24,602 bases of DNA, taken from NCBI GenBank assembly GCA_023457435.1, contig JAEWLS010000021.1, positions 1-24,602 on the forward strand, given 5' to 3'. The notes below the pieces were generated by a model. It ran no database searches and was not told the DNA's origin. It was given only the letters and a program-made list of their open reading frames with translations. Positions 1 to 8,820 of the stretch are shown in pieces. The stretch is from Pseudomonadota bacterium (GTDB lineage Bacteria > Pseudomonadota > Alphaproteobacteria > Rhizobiales > Rhizobiaceae). The position numbers were made by a program, and so were the translations under genes. Each line of letters opens with the position of its first letter. Within the stretch, counting starts at the first letter, position 1.

Positions 1-61
1 CCCGGGGCGGGTTCGTCCCCAAATACGACGCGCCGGGGTGCCGCCGGGCGCTACGATGTCG

Positions 62-1162
62 TCATTGGCCGGTGACGACCTTTGTCCAAAGACGCGTGAT
101 CTGGCGTTGGGCGCGCGCGTCGTAGGGCAGCACGGTGAACAGGTTCTGCACCGTCTCGTCGGTCGGGTAGATCGCCGGATCTTCAAGGATTTCCTTGTCG
201 ATGAACTGCTGGGAGGCTTTGTTCCCGTTGGGGAAGTAGACGTAGTTGGTAGCCTTTGCAGCGACTTCCGGCTTCAGCACGAAATTGAGAAATTCGTGAG
301 CCTCGGCGACGTGCTTGGCGTCGGCCGGGATCGCCATCTGGTCGAACCACATCTCTGTGCCTTCCTTCGGCACCACGTAACGCACCTCGACGCCCTGATC
401 GGCCTCGGCCGCGCGGTCCGCGGCCTGGAAAACGTCCCCCGACCAGCCGATGGCGAAACAGATGTCGCCGTTGGCGAGCGCGTTGATGTATTCTGACGAG
501 TGGAACTTGCGGATGGACGGACGCAGCGCCATCAGCGTCTCTTCGACCTTCGCAAGATCAGCCGCTTCCGTGCTTTCAGGATTGAGCCCCAGATACTTCA
601 GCGTGATGGGGACAATGTCGGCCGGAGAATCCAGGACGTAAACGCCGCAGTCGGCAAGCTTGCTCAGGTTCTCGGGCTTGAAGAAGACATCCCAGGAATC
701 GACGCTGTCGAGGCCGAGTGCGTCCTTTAGCTTGCCGGCGTTATAGCCGATGCCGACGGTGCCCCACATCCAGTTGACCGAGTATTCGTTGCCGGGGTCG
801 AACTTCTCGACGCGGCTGTAGACCACGTCCCACGCGTTGGAGAGGTTCGGAAGCTTGGATTTGTCGAGCTTCTGGTAAACGCCCGCCTGGATCTGGCGCG
901 CCATGAAGTTGTGGGTGGGCACGACGATGTCATAGCCGCTGCCCCCGGCGAGGAGCTTCGTCTCGAGCATCTCGTTGGAATCGAACACGTCATAGACCAC
1001 CTTGATGCCGGTCTCTTTCGTGAACTCCTCGAGGATCGACTCGTCGATATAATCCGACCAGTTGTAGACGTTGACCACGCGCTCCTGAGCTGCGGCTGCG
1101 ATTGTCCCGGCTGCGAGCATGGCCGCCGCGGCGACTGACAGGGGCGTCGTTCGTATCGTCAT
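62..1162 (-). CDS. Polyamine ABC transporter periplasmic substrate-binding protein (PotF/SpuD type)
   Basis: This 366-aa protein would capture putrescine or spermidine in the periplasm and deliver it to an ABC importer. Residues 1-25 form a signal peptide (short basic start, long alanine/leucine core, cleavage probably before QERVV). The mature protein opens with VYNWSDYI (residues 32-39), the ligand-contact motif of the PotF family. Further on, GWSGDVFQA and WFDQMAIP match the regions that supply the ligand-contacting Trp/Asp and Phe/Asp residues in PotF. Length is normal for the family. The ATG at 1162 is preceded by a good ribosome binding site (AGAGGTG, minus strand). No permease or ATPase gene is visible; in related operons they often follow the binding protein, which here would be left of base 1. 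PuuA/PuuB-like genes at 5663-8376 support a polyamine role. Which polyamine is bound cannot be decided. Family assignment is confident. Confidence 0.93.
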   Translation of the reverse strand: MTIRTTPLSVAAAAMLAAGTIAAAAQERVVNVYNWSDYIDESILEEFTKETGIKVVYDVFDSNEMLETKLLAGGSGYDIVVPTHNFMARQIQAGVYQKLDKSKLPNLSNAWDVVYSRVEKFDPGNEYSVNWMWGTVGIGYNAGKLKDALGLDSVDSWDVFFKPENLSKLADCGVYVLDSPADIVPITLKYLGLNPESTEAADLAKVEETLMALRPSIRKFHSSEYINALANGDICFAIGWSGDVFQAADRAAEADQGVEVRYVVPKEGTEMWFDQMAIPADAKHVAEAHEFLNFVLKPEVAAKATNYVYFPNGNKASQQFIDKEILEDPAIYPTDETVQNLFTVLPYDARAQRQITRLWTKVVTGQ

Positions 1163-1177
1163 TTTTCACCTCTGCAA

Positions 1178-1200
1178 GGTGCAGCGCATATTGCGCCACC
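1178..1200 (-). promoter_or_regulatory. Inverted repeat in the leader of the polyamine-binding protein gene
   Basis: GCGCA-TAT-TGCGC (1184-1196) is a perfect inverted repeat. It is extended outward by GGTG at 1178-1181 and CACC at 1197-1200, with a two-base bulge (CA at 1182-1183). It lies just 5' of the ribosome binding site (about 1169-1175) of the minus-strand gene starting at 1162. It could be a protein operator or an mRNA hairpin affecting translation. The pairing is seen directly; the function is inference. Confidence 0.35.
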
Positions 1201-1273
1201 GTGAGCCTGTACGAGGCGAGCCTATTTTCGATTTTGCAGTGCGACAAGCGCAAATTCGGGCGCTGGCCGCCGG

Positions 1274-2215
1274 TCAGCCCTGCGGCTGAACGCCACCGAC
1301 CGCGGGCCGCCCCGGCGCACGGCTCCGGCGAAATTCCAGTGCTATGTGCGTGAACAGAGCGAGGAAGATCACCACGCCGCCTATGATTGTTCGGCCGGAC
1401 GGCACCTCCCCGTGTATCAGCCAGACCCACACCGGCGCGAGAAGCGGTTCAAATGTACCGACAAGGGCGGCGTACGCGGCCGGTACAAGCCGTGCTCCCA
1501 TTGTAAAGAACGCGAAGCCGAGACCCAGATTCACCGCGCCGAACAGGAACAGCAGTCCAAGCTGCGACGCCGGCACGGCGAGTTCGGATGCCTGAGTAGC
1601 CGCAAACAGGGCGGAAATGATGCAGCCGACGCAGGTCGCCGGGATCATGCGGACGTGCTTGTAGCGGCTGGTTACAACCGTAGCGATGGCGAAGACCACG
1701 GCGATGAGCATCGCCAAACCGTCGCCGACGGGCGAGACCGCGCCAGTGAAGCTTTCCGACACCATGATGGCGACGCCGGCGATGACTGCCGCGATCGCCA
1801 GCCATGTCGGCGCCGACACGCGTTCCCTGAACACCAGCCATGCAAGCAGCGCCGCCAGAAGGGGCACTCCTGCGCCGATCAGCACGACGTTGGCGACGGT
1901 CGTGTAGGCGAGAGCGATCACGAAGCTGCTGGCCGCGATCGCGAAACACGCGGCGACGACCAGTCCGGGCACGCCCATCCCGCGGAACAGCGCGACAGTG
2001 CCCGCCTTACCGTCGCGCCACAGCATGAAGCAGACGAGGAAGACGGCGGCGAAGCCCGAGCGCCACAAGACGATGGTCCAGTTGTCCGAAACCTCGACGA
2101 ACCGCGAGATCGCGCCGCCGAAGCTCCAGCAGAGTGCCGAGAGGAACACGAGCAGCAGCCCAAGCCGTACGCTGCCCGCCATTGCGTTCGGCGCCGGGGT
2201 CTCGTCGGTGGTCAT
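1274..2215 (-). CDS. DMT superfamily (EamA) transporter
   Basis: This 313-aa integral membrane protein has about ten hydrophobic segments arranged as two EamA halves. The first runs from roughly residue 15 to 150 (starting LGLLLVFLSALCWSFGGAI). The second runs from about 165 to 300 (PVGDGLAMLIAVVFAIATVV onward, ending GGVVIFLALFTHIALEF). Such proteins usually export metabolites or amino acids across the inner membrane; the substrate cannot be read from the sequence. The ATG at 2215 has no strong ribosome binding site, and an internal Met at residue 12 (MAGSVRLG) is an alternative start. It follows the RamB-like regulator by 82 bp on the same strand, so the two could be cotranscribed. The C-terminal tail is short, basic and proline/glycine-rich (SRAPGRPAVGGVQPQG). 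Confidence 0.88.
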   Translation of the reverse strand: MTTDETPAPNAMAGSVRLGLLLVFLSALCWSFGGAISRFVEVSDNWTIVLWRSGFAAVFLVCFMLWRDGKAGTVALFRGMGVPGLVVAACFAIAASSFVIALAYTTVANVVLIGAGVPLLAALLAWLVFRERVSAPTWLAIAAVIAGVAIMVSESFTGAVSPVGDGLAMLIAVVFAIATVVTSRYKHVRMIPATCVGCIISALFAATQASELAVPASQLGLLFLFGAVNLGLGFAFFTMGARLVPAAYAALVGTFEPLLAPVWVWLIHGEVPSGRTIIGGVVIFLALFTHIALEFRRSRAPGRPAVGGVQPQG

Positions 2216-2297
2216 TGTGGATTCGTCCGCGATTCTGCGTCGAGCATTCGCATGGCGTGTGCCGCTCTGCTATCGCCTCCGCGACATTGGGCAGGCG

Positions 2298-3737
2298 CTA
2301 TCGAAAATCGTAAGCGCTAAGTCCTGTCGACATCTCGTCGAGCCCCAGCGGCCGCGTCACCGGCGGCTCCGCGCGAGACAGGCAGGCCTGACGCTCGCAT
2401 AGCCGACATGCGGGCCCAATCGGATTCACGCGCGGCTCTGCAGTCTTGCCGGGCTTTGGCGCCGTCATCGGCAGAGCGTCGCCGTAGATGGTCTCCAGAC
2501 CGACGTCGAGGTCGCATGCGAGCAGCAACGCGGTCCGTCGCGGCCGCTCGTCGAACCCCGCCTGCGGACCGTCGACTGTTCGCGATACGGTGAGGTATCG
2601 GACACCTTCTGGCGTCTCGACAGCCTCCGCGGCGATCTGGGCAGGTCTCGAAAAGGTGTCGTAGGCAGCCAACCGCGGGCAGGCGCCGCCGAAGGCACGG
2701 TGCGGAAAGCCCTGCGAGCCGGCGCGGCGAAGCCTGTGGCCGGAGTGATCGATCTCCAGCATGAAGAATGGAATGCCTGCCATCCCGGGACGCGAAAGCG
2801 TTGTCAGGCGCGTGGCGGCTTGATCGAACGATACACCAAATCGGGCTCGCAAGACGTCGACATCGTAGCGCGCACGACGCGCCGAAGTCAGGAACGGTTC
2901 ATACGGCATCATGAGAGCGTGCGCGGCGTAGCGCGCCAGCTCGAATCGAGCGATGCGACGCGCTTCATCCGAGGTGAGCGCAAGGGCCTGCACTTCGGCG
3001 CCGATGACTACGCTCATTCTCAACAGCGCTGCCTCGATTGCGATTTCCCGGAGCTGGTCGGGAATGGAAAGGCGTTCGGAGATGAAAAGCCGCTGCGAGT
3101 GGCGGTCATAGCGCCGTTTCCAGTTGGGCATCGTCGCCACCGGAAGGACGCGCACGGCAATTCCGTGCTCCGACTTCAGCCACGCATGGAGCGCGGTGCG
3201 CAAATCGTCGCCGGGAACCAGCAGCAAGCGGAAGGCGTCTGCCTCCTCTTCCAGCGCGGAAAAATAGTTTGGGCGCCGCTCGAAGGCGTCCTTCACTTCG
3301 TCCGATGGGAGCCGCGCCCCCGCAACCGCGCGCCCCTCTGCAGCCAGGAGATGCGTCAAGTCGGACAGCCGCTCCGCCTGCTCACGGTAGCCGCGGTAAA
3401 GCTTGACCATCGCGCCCGCAGCGTTCGGTGCAACCTCCGCTAGCTGGACGAGCTCATGCTCGCCCGGAAGCTCGCCCGAGAGCAGGGAATCGGAAAACAC
3501 CTCGCGCAACGCAGAGAGCGGAGCGCCTGCCTCGCCCTGCAGTTCTTCGGGCTCGACCTTGTAGATCGAGGCTAGTTTCAGCACGAGCTGAACGGTGAGA
3601 GGCCGCTGATTGCGCTCAATAAGGTTCAGGTAGGACGGCGAAATGCCGAGCCCATCGGCCATTGCCGTCTGCGTGAGGCCCTTCGCGACCCGGATACGCC
3701 GGATACGCGGCCCTGCGAAGAGTTTCTGCTCAGCCAT
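2298..3737 (-). CDS. XRE-family short-chain fatty acyl regulator (RamB/ScfR type)
   Basis: This 479-aa DNA-binding regulator probably controls the divergent isocitrate lyase gene aceA. An XRE helix-turn-helix spans about residues 8-62 (IRRIRVAKGLTQTAMADGLG, then PSYLNLIERNQRPLT). A central segment (about 150-300) resembles the ImmA/IrrE-like region found in this family, but no HExxH motif is visible, so peptidase activity is unlikely. The C-terminal part has the look of the ScfR domain and ends with a cysteine cluster, C444-x2-C447-x4-C452, a likely metal or redox site. RamB of Corynebacterium has the same architecture and regulates aceA/aceB, and the genomic position matches. The start at 3737 has a weak purine-rich ribosome binding site (AAAAGGG). 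Repeated TTTACA elements in the intergenic region are candidate operators. Whether it activates or represses here is not known. Confidence 0.9.
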   Translation of the reverse strand: MAEQKLFAGPRIRRIRVAKGLTQTAMADGLGISPSYLNLIERNQRPLTVQLVLKLASIYKVEPEELQGEAGAPLSALREVFSDSLLSGELPGEHELVQLAEVAPNAAGAMVKLYRGYREQAERLSDLTHLLAAEGRAVAGARLPSDEVKDAFERRPNYFSALEEEADAFRLLLVPGDDLRTALHAWLKSEHGIAVRVLPVATMPNWKRRYDRHSQRLFISERLSIPDQLREIAIEAALLRMSVVIGAEVQALALTSDEARRIARFELARYAAHALMMPYEPFLTSARRARYDVDVLRARFGVSFDQAATRLTTLSRPGMAGIPFFMLEIDHSGHRLRRAGSQGFPHRAFGGACPRLAAYDTFSRPAQIAAEAVETPEGVRYLTVSRTVDGPQAGFDERPRRTALLLACDLDVGLETIYGDALPMTAPKPGKTAEPRVNPIGPACRLCERQACLSRAEPPVTRPLGLDEMSTGLSAYDFR

Positions 3738-3747
3738 CCCGGCGCCC

Positions 3748-3889
3748 TTTTACACCATTGTGACATCTAGACGGAGTTTACATATTTGACAACTTTACAG
3801 CGACGTGGATCACAGCGTTGACACGTTGACCCGATTCTCGGGCAACGATGCCGCCATTTTCTTCGTTCTTTCGGCAGTGCAATGTAAAG
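3748..3889. promoter_or_regulatory. Shared regulatory region of the RamB-like gene and aceA, with repeated TTTACA elements
   Basis: The 208-bp space between the divergent genes holds three plus-strand TTTACA copies (3749-3754, 3777-3782, 3794-3799) and one inverted copy, TGTAAA (3883-3888). It is AT-richer than its surroundings. TTGACA-like hexamers occur at 3786-3791 and 3818-3823, and GTTGAC is repeated at 3817-3822 and 3825-3830. I could not pair any of these convincingly with a -10 box. The spacing suits a regulator that binds several half-sites and controls both genes. The repeats are visible; binding by the adjacent regulator is inference. Confidence 0.45.
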
Positions 3890-3945
3890 AGTGTCGCAAG
3901 CAAGCGGCCACTCCCCGAGCCGCCCCGAAAATGACGGAGAGTGCA

Positions 3946-5235
<1,290 letters not shown>

Positions 5236-5278
5236 ACCAGAGGAAACGCCCAACAGAGGCAATTCAAGGAGCAAGACC

Positions 5279-5530
5279 ATGTCACCCCAAACCCGCGTCA
5301 AGGAACGGGCGGCCGAGCAGGCGTCCGCGATGAACACCGACCAGCAGAGCGCCATCCGTTCGCTCGCAAACGACCTGCACCGACTCAACCACTCGGTGAT
5401 GAAGGCGGTCGAGGCCGGTGTGTCCGTGGAGCTGGTGCGCTCGGCCCGCCATCACGGCGGCGACGGCAACTGGGGCGATCTGCTGATCCCAGTGGTAGTC
5501 ACCAACCAGCGTCTGGAAGCGGCAGAGTAG
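5279..5530 (+). CDS. Small protein of unknown function, second gene of the aceA operon
   Basis: I do not recognise a named family for this 83-aa soluble, mostly helical protein. It has a polar N-terminal helix rich in Ala, Glu and Gln (VKERAAEQASAMNTDQQSAI), then a likely amphipathic helix (LANDLHRLNHSVMKAVEAGV), then a more distinctive segment ARHHGGDGNWGDLLIPVVV. There is no signal peptide or membrane segment. A strong ribosome binding site (AAGGAG) stands about 8 bases before the ATG. It lies 43 bp after aceA and before a shared terminator, so it is almost certainly cotranscribed with isocitrate lyase. Its codon use resembles its neighbours. A role linked to the glyoxylate shunt is guilt by association only. 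Confidence 0.82.
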   Translation: MSPQTRVKERAAEQASAMNTDQQSAIRSLANDLHRLNHSVMKAVEAGVSVELVRSARHHGGDGNWGDLLIPVVVTNQRLEAAE

Positions 5531-5548
5531 CTGTCGCTCCGGGAGGAG

Positions 5549-5583
5549 ACGAGGCTCGCGGGCGCGCGGGCCTCGTTTCGTTT
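5549..5583 (+). terminator. Intrinsic terminator of the aceA operon
   Basis: ACGAGGC at 5549-5555 pairs perfectly with GCCTCGT at 5570-5576. Inner CGCG blocks add further pairing, and the T-rich tail TTCGTTT follows. It starts about 20 bp after the stop of the 83-aa gene, the expected place for an operon end. Confidence 0.75.
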
Positions 5584-5662
5584 AGCGGCGGCGAGGCGTC
5601 GCCCTTTCCTTCGCTTTGCATCCCCCGCTATAGTCGGCCACCTGCAACAGAACCGGTGATCG

Positions 5663-7090
5663 ATGCCGCCCGCGAAGAAGGAAGCACGGCCTGGCACCCG
5701 GCGCGCCAGGACGCCCGCATACGTCAAATCGAAGCGCGGCGTTAAAAACTGGCGGGAGGCCGATGCCTGGTTCGAGTGGCACGCTATCGAAGACGTCGAG
5801 TGCATCACGCCCGACCAGGCGGGCATCGCACGCGGCAAGATGATGCCGTCGAAGAAGTTCACCTCGAACACATCGCTCGCTCTGCCGTCGGCGCCGTTCA
5901 TGATGACGATCTCTGGTGACTATCCGGAAGACGGCAACGGCTTCTCCTATCCGGAGGACGACGGCGACCTGAAACTCGTGCCGGACTTGTCGACGCTTTC
6001 GGCGGTGCCCTGGGAGACCGACCCTACGGCGCAGATCATATGCGATCTCGTCCACCAGGACGGCAGGCAGGTCGAGTTCACGCCGCGCAACGTGCTGCGT
6101 CGCGTGGTGGCCGCCTATGCCGAACGCGGACTGCGTGCCGTTGTCGCTCCGGAGATCGAATTCTATCTCGTCCGTAAGAACCCCGATCCCGACTATCCGC
6201 TCACGCCTCCCGTCGGGCGGTCCGGCCGCGCGATCGGTGGCGGGGCCGGCTACTCCATCGCCGGCGTGAATGAATTCGACGAGTTGATCGACGACATCTA
6301 CCATTTCTCCGAGGCGCAAGGGCTGGAGATCGACACACTGATCCACGAGGAAGGCGCCGGCCAGCTCGAGATCAACCTGCGCCACGGCGACCCTGTCGAG
6401 CTTGCCGACCAGGTTTTCATGTTCAAGCGCACGATCCGCGAGGCAGCGCTCAAGCACGAGACCTACGCGACCTTCATGGCCAAGCCGATGCAGGGCCAGC
6501 CGGGATCGGCCATGCACATCCATCAGTCCATCGTCGACAGGAAGACGGGCGCAAACGTATTCACCGGGGAGGACGGCAGCGAAACGGAGGCGTTCTTCAA
6601 CTTCATTGGCGGCATGCAGAAGCACGTGCCGGCTGCCCTGGTGATGTTCGCGCCCTACGTGAACTCGTATCGTCGCCTGACCCAGGCCGCATCCGCTCCG
6701 GTCAATACAAAGTGGGGCTACGACAACCGGACCACGGCTTTCCGCGTACCGCGCTCGGACCCATCGGCGCGGCGTGTCGAGAACCGCATCCCTTCGTCCG
6801 ACGCCAATCCCTACCTCGCTGTGGCCGCCTCGCTCGCCTGCGGCCTGCTTGGCCTCAGCGGCAAGCTGAAGCCCGACGCGGCGATCCTGACGACGGCCAA
6901 CGAGGATAAGATCGACCTGCCGCGTGGACTGCTCGAAGCGGTGGACCTGTTCGAAGAGGACGCCGGCCTGCGCTCGGTGCTTGGCGACGCGTTCGTCAAC
7001 ACCTACGCGGCAATCAAGCGCGCCGAGTTCGAGACCTTCATGGAGGTGATCAGCCCGTGGGAGCGGGAGTATCTCCTGCTCAACGTGTGA
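5663..7090 (+). CDS. Glutamine synthetase family protein, probably gamma-glutamylputrescine synthetase (PuuA-like)
   Basis: This 475-aa ATP-dependent ligase has the glutamine synthetase fold. Visible motifs in order are APEIEFYLV (metal-binding Glu region), GAGQLEINL, GSAMHIHQS (ATP-binding His region), NTKWGYDNRTTAFRVP and RVENRIPSSDANPYLAVAAS. It lacks the C-terminal adenylylation-site region typical of GlnA. The next gene is a PuuB-like oxidase overlapping by one base, which points to glutamylation of putrescine or a related amine followed by oxidation, the Puu pathway. A basic N-terminal extension of about 30 residues (KKEARPGTRRARTPAYVKSK) precedes the conserved part. The start at 5663 has only a weak ribosome binding site, but no better upstream start is seen. 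Related enzymes that glutamylate other amines cannot be excluded. Confidence 0.9.
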   Translation: MPPAKKEARPGTRRARTPAYVKSKRGVKNWREADAWFEWHAIEDVECITPDQAGIARGKMMPSKKFTSNTSLALPSAPFMMTISGDYPEDGNGFSYPEDDGDLKLVPDLSTLSAVPWETDPTAQIICDLVHQDGRQVEFTPRNVLRRVVAAYAERGLRAVVAPEIEFYLVRKNPDPDYPLTPPVGRSGRAIGGGAGYSIAGVNEFDELIDDIYHFSEAQGLEIDTLIHEEGAGQLEINLRHGDPVELADQVFMFKRTIREAALKHETYATFMAKPMQGQPGSAMHIHQSIVDRKTGANVFTGEDGSETEAFFNFIGGMQKHVPAALVMFAPYVNSYRRLTQAASAPVNTKWGYDNRTTAFRVPRSDPSARRVENRIPSSDANPYLAVAASLACGLLGLSGKLKPDAAILTTANEDKIDLPRGLLEAVDLFEEDAGLRSVLGDAFVNTYAAIKRAEFETFMEVISPWEREYLLLNV

Positions 7091-8376
7091 TGGCATACCA
7101 GTCGCCGGTTTCTCCGGGCCGCTCATGGTACGAAGACACGGTCGGCGAGCGGCCGGAATATCCTCCGCTTGACGGTGCACTCAAATGCGATGTCGCTATC
7201 ATCGGCGGGGGGTACACCGGACTGTCCGCCGCGGCGCATCTGGCGAAGTCCGGATTGCAGGTCATGCTCGTCGAGCAGCATCGCGTCGGCGACGGCGCTT
7301 CCGGACGCAACGGCGGCCAAATGGGAACTGGCCAGCGGTCATGGGCCGAGGACCTCGAGACGTCGATTGGCTTCGAGCGGTCTAAGGCGCTGTTCGATCT
7401 GGCCGAGGAAGCGAAGGCACATCTTCTGGCTTTCTCGCGCGAAAACCGCATCGGCATCGACTACATGCCTGGACAGATCTCGGCCGCGCACAAGCCGCGC
7501 TATGTCGACGACTATCGGCGCCACGCCGATATCCTCGCGGACAAGTATAGCTACCCTCACCTCACGTTCCTCGACCGTGACGCAACCGCAGCGGCGATCG
7601 GCTCTTCACGCTACTTCGGTTCCGTTCGGGATACCGGCACGGGCCATCTGCACCCGATGAAGCTGCTCGTAGGGACGGCACGCGTCGCTGCCGCGCTCGG
7701 CGCTCGCCTTTATGAGAACACCGTAGCCACCAAGCTCGCGCGCGGGGCCGGAAAGGTGGTCGTCTCGACGCCGCGCGGTGACATCGTGGCCGATAAAGCG
7801 CTGGTGGCCGTTAACGCCTATGGCGGAAATCTTGAGCCTGTGTCAGCTGCGCATGTCATGCCGATCGGGTCGTTCATCGGCGCGACACCGCCGCTGGCGC
7901 CGGATGCGCTTGTCATCCCCGGCGGCGAAGCCGTGGACGACTCCCGCTTCGTCGTGCGCTACTTCCGCAAGACAACCGACAATCGCCTGCTCTTCGGCGG
8001 CCGTGAAGTCTATTCGACCACCGATCCAAAGGGCATCAAGGACCAGATCCGCCGGCAGATCGCGGAGATCTACCCCGCTCTTTCCGATACCGAATTGACC
8101 CACGCCTGGGGCGGCTACGTGGGGATTACGCTGCCCCGCATGCCGTTCGTGCGCGAGGTCATGCCGGGGGTCGTTTCCATCGGCGGCTATTCCGGCCACG
8201 GCGTAATGCTGGCGAATTTCCTTGGGCGTCTGTACGCGGACACGGTGACTGGAAATCGCGACCGCCTGCAACTCTTCCGCGAGCTGAGAGTACCGGCGTT
8301 CCCCGGCGGCAGGCTGCTGCGCGCGCCCCTGCTCTTCCTCGCACTCAACTGGTACGCCCTGCGCGACCGGATCTGA
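7090..8376 (+). CDS. FAD-dependent amine oxidoreductase (PuuB-like gamma-glutamylputrescine oxidase)
   Basis: This 428-aa flavoprotein belongs to the D-amino acid oxidase (DAO) family. The dinucleotide-binding motif CDVAIIGGGYTGLSAA lies at about residues 33-48, and the PuuB-type sequence DGASGRNGGQMG follows. The C-terminal half carries RLLFGGREVYS and IGGYSGHGVMLANFLG, typical of the flavin-facing end of the family. It would oxidise the glutamylated amine made by the preceding ligase. I chose the ATG at 7090 because it overlaps the TGA stop of that gene (TGATG), a usual sign of translational coupling; an in-frame start 33 bases upstream would lie inside the ligase gene. No aldehyde dehydrogenase or glutamylamide hydrolase of the Puu pathway is in the window. 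Confidence 0.92.
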   Translation: MAYQSPVSPGRSWYEDTVGERPEYPPLDGALKCDVAIIGGGYTGLSAAAHLAKSGLQVMLVEQHRVGDGASGRNGGQMGTGQRSWAEDLETSIGFERSKALFDLAEEAKAHLLAFSRENRIGIDYMPGQISAAHKPRYVDDYRRHADILADKYSYPHLTFLDRDATAAAIGSSRYFGSVRDTGTGHLHPMKLLVGTARVAAALGARLYENTVATKLARGAGKVVVSTPRGDIVADKALVAVNAYGGNLEPVSAAHVMPIGSFIGATPPLAPDALVIPGGEAVDDSRFVVRYFRKTTDNRLLFGGREVYSTTDPKGIKDQIRRQIAEIYPALSDTELTHAWGGYVGITLPRMPFVREVMPGVVSIGGYSGHGVMLANFLGRLYADTVTGNRDRLQLFRELRVPAFPGGRLLRAPLLFLALNWYALRDRI

Positions 8377-8387
8377 CCGGCATTTTT
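8367..8387 (+). terminator. Weak terminator-like site after the puuB-like gene
   Basis: CCGG at 8367-8370 and CCGG at 8377-8380 can pair around a six-base loop, followed closely by TTTTT at 8383-8387. The stem is only four pairs and overlaps the stop codon, so this is a tentative call. Confidence 0.2.
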
Positions 8388-8398
8388 ATCCCGTCTCG

Positions 8399-8425
8399 TG
8401 TCGGCTAAGCTGCCGCGCATCCGTC
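8399..8425 (+). promoter_or_regulatory. Candidate ECF42 sigma factor promoter for its own operon
   Basis: TGTCGG (8399-8404) is followed after exactly 17 bases by CGTC (8422-8425). This resembles the motif I recall for ECF42 targets, TGTCGA at -35 and CGA/TC at -10. A transcript starting about 7 bases after the -10 would have a leader of about 18 bases containing the AAGGA ribosome binding site of the YCII gene (GTG start at 8449). ECF42 factors are reported to activate their own operon. Sequence and spacing are seen directly; use by this sigma factor is inference. Confidence 0.5.
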
Positions 8426-8448
8426 CTTGAATCCGAAGGAAGCGCGCC

Positions 8449-8820
8449 GTGCTCTACACCATCCTCTGCTACAATGAAGAAGCCATCACCTCGGCCTGGA
8501 CCAAGGAGGAGGACGATGCCTGCATGATGCGACTGAAGGAGGTCCAGGACGGGTTGGTGCGCCAGGGCAAGCTCGGCCCCGTCGCACGTCTTGTGCCGAC
8601 GACCGCAGCGACGACGCTGCGCAAGAGCGGCGATGAGCCGGTGATCCTCGACGGTCCCTTCGCCGAGACGAAGGAACAGCTCCTCGGCTTCTACATGGTC
8701 GACGTCGCGACGCTCGACGAGGCTCTCGATATCGCCAAGGACCTCGCGGTCGCAAACCCCGGCGTCGGCTCTTATGAGATCCGACCGGTCCAGCTGTTCT
8801 TTCCGAACGGGAACACATGA
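8449..8820 (+). CDS. YCII-related (DGPF) protein of an ECF42 sigma module
   Basis: This 123-aa soluble protein has the YCII/DGPF fold, a small ferredoxin-like domain. The signature VILDGPFAETKEQLLGFYMVDV is at about residues 64-85, containing the DGPF motif that names the family. It ends with IRPVQLFF, the usual closing strand. The start is a GTG with AAGGA at about 8436-8440, spaced 8 bases. Its stop overlaps the ATG of the sigma factor gene by four bases (ATGA), so the two are translationally coupled. DGPF proteins are the standard partner of ECF42 sigma factors; their biochemical role is unresolved, and no anti-sigma activity has been clearly assigned to them to my knowledge. Confidence 0.93.
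   Translation: MLYTILCYNEEAITSAWTKEEDDACMMRLKEVQDGLVRQGKLGPVARLVPTTAATTLRKSGDEPVILDGPFAETKEQLLGFYMVDVATLDEALDIAKDLAVANPGVGSYEIRPVQLFFPNGNT

Noticed and set aside
1346..2320. A 324-codon plus-strand frame opposite the DMT transporter
   Set aside because: Arg/His/Asp-rich product without motifs; the minus strand encodes a clear ten-helix transporter.
3786..3831. TTGACA/TTGACC hexamers as aceA -35 boxes
   Set aside because: No acceptable -10 box lies 16-18 bases further on, so no promoter was called from them.
3805..3945. A 47-codon N-terminal extension of aceA
   Set aside because: It begins with a GTG without ribosome binding site and overlaps the promoter region; the Met at 3946 gives the usual AceA length.
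5582..7180. A 532-codon open frame on the minus strand opposite the puuA-like gene
   Set aside because: It lies opposite a glutamine synthetase family gene with intact motifs; its translation shows no recognisable domain. It is a by-product of GC-rich third positions.
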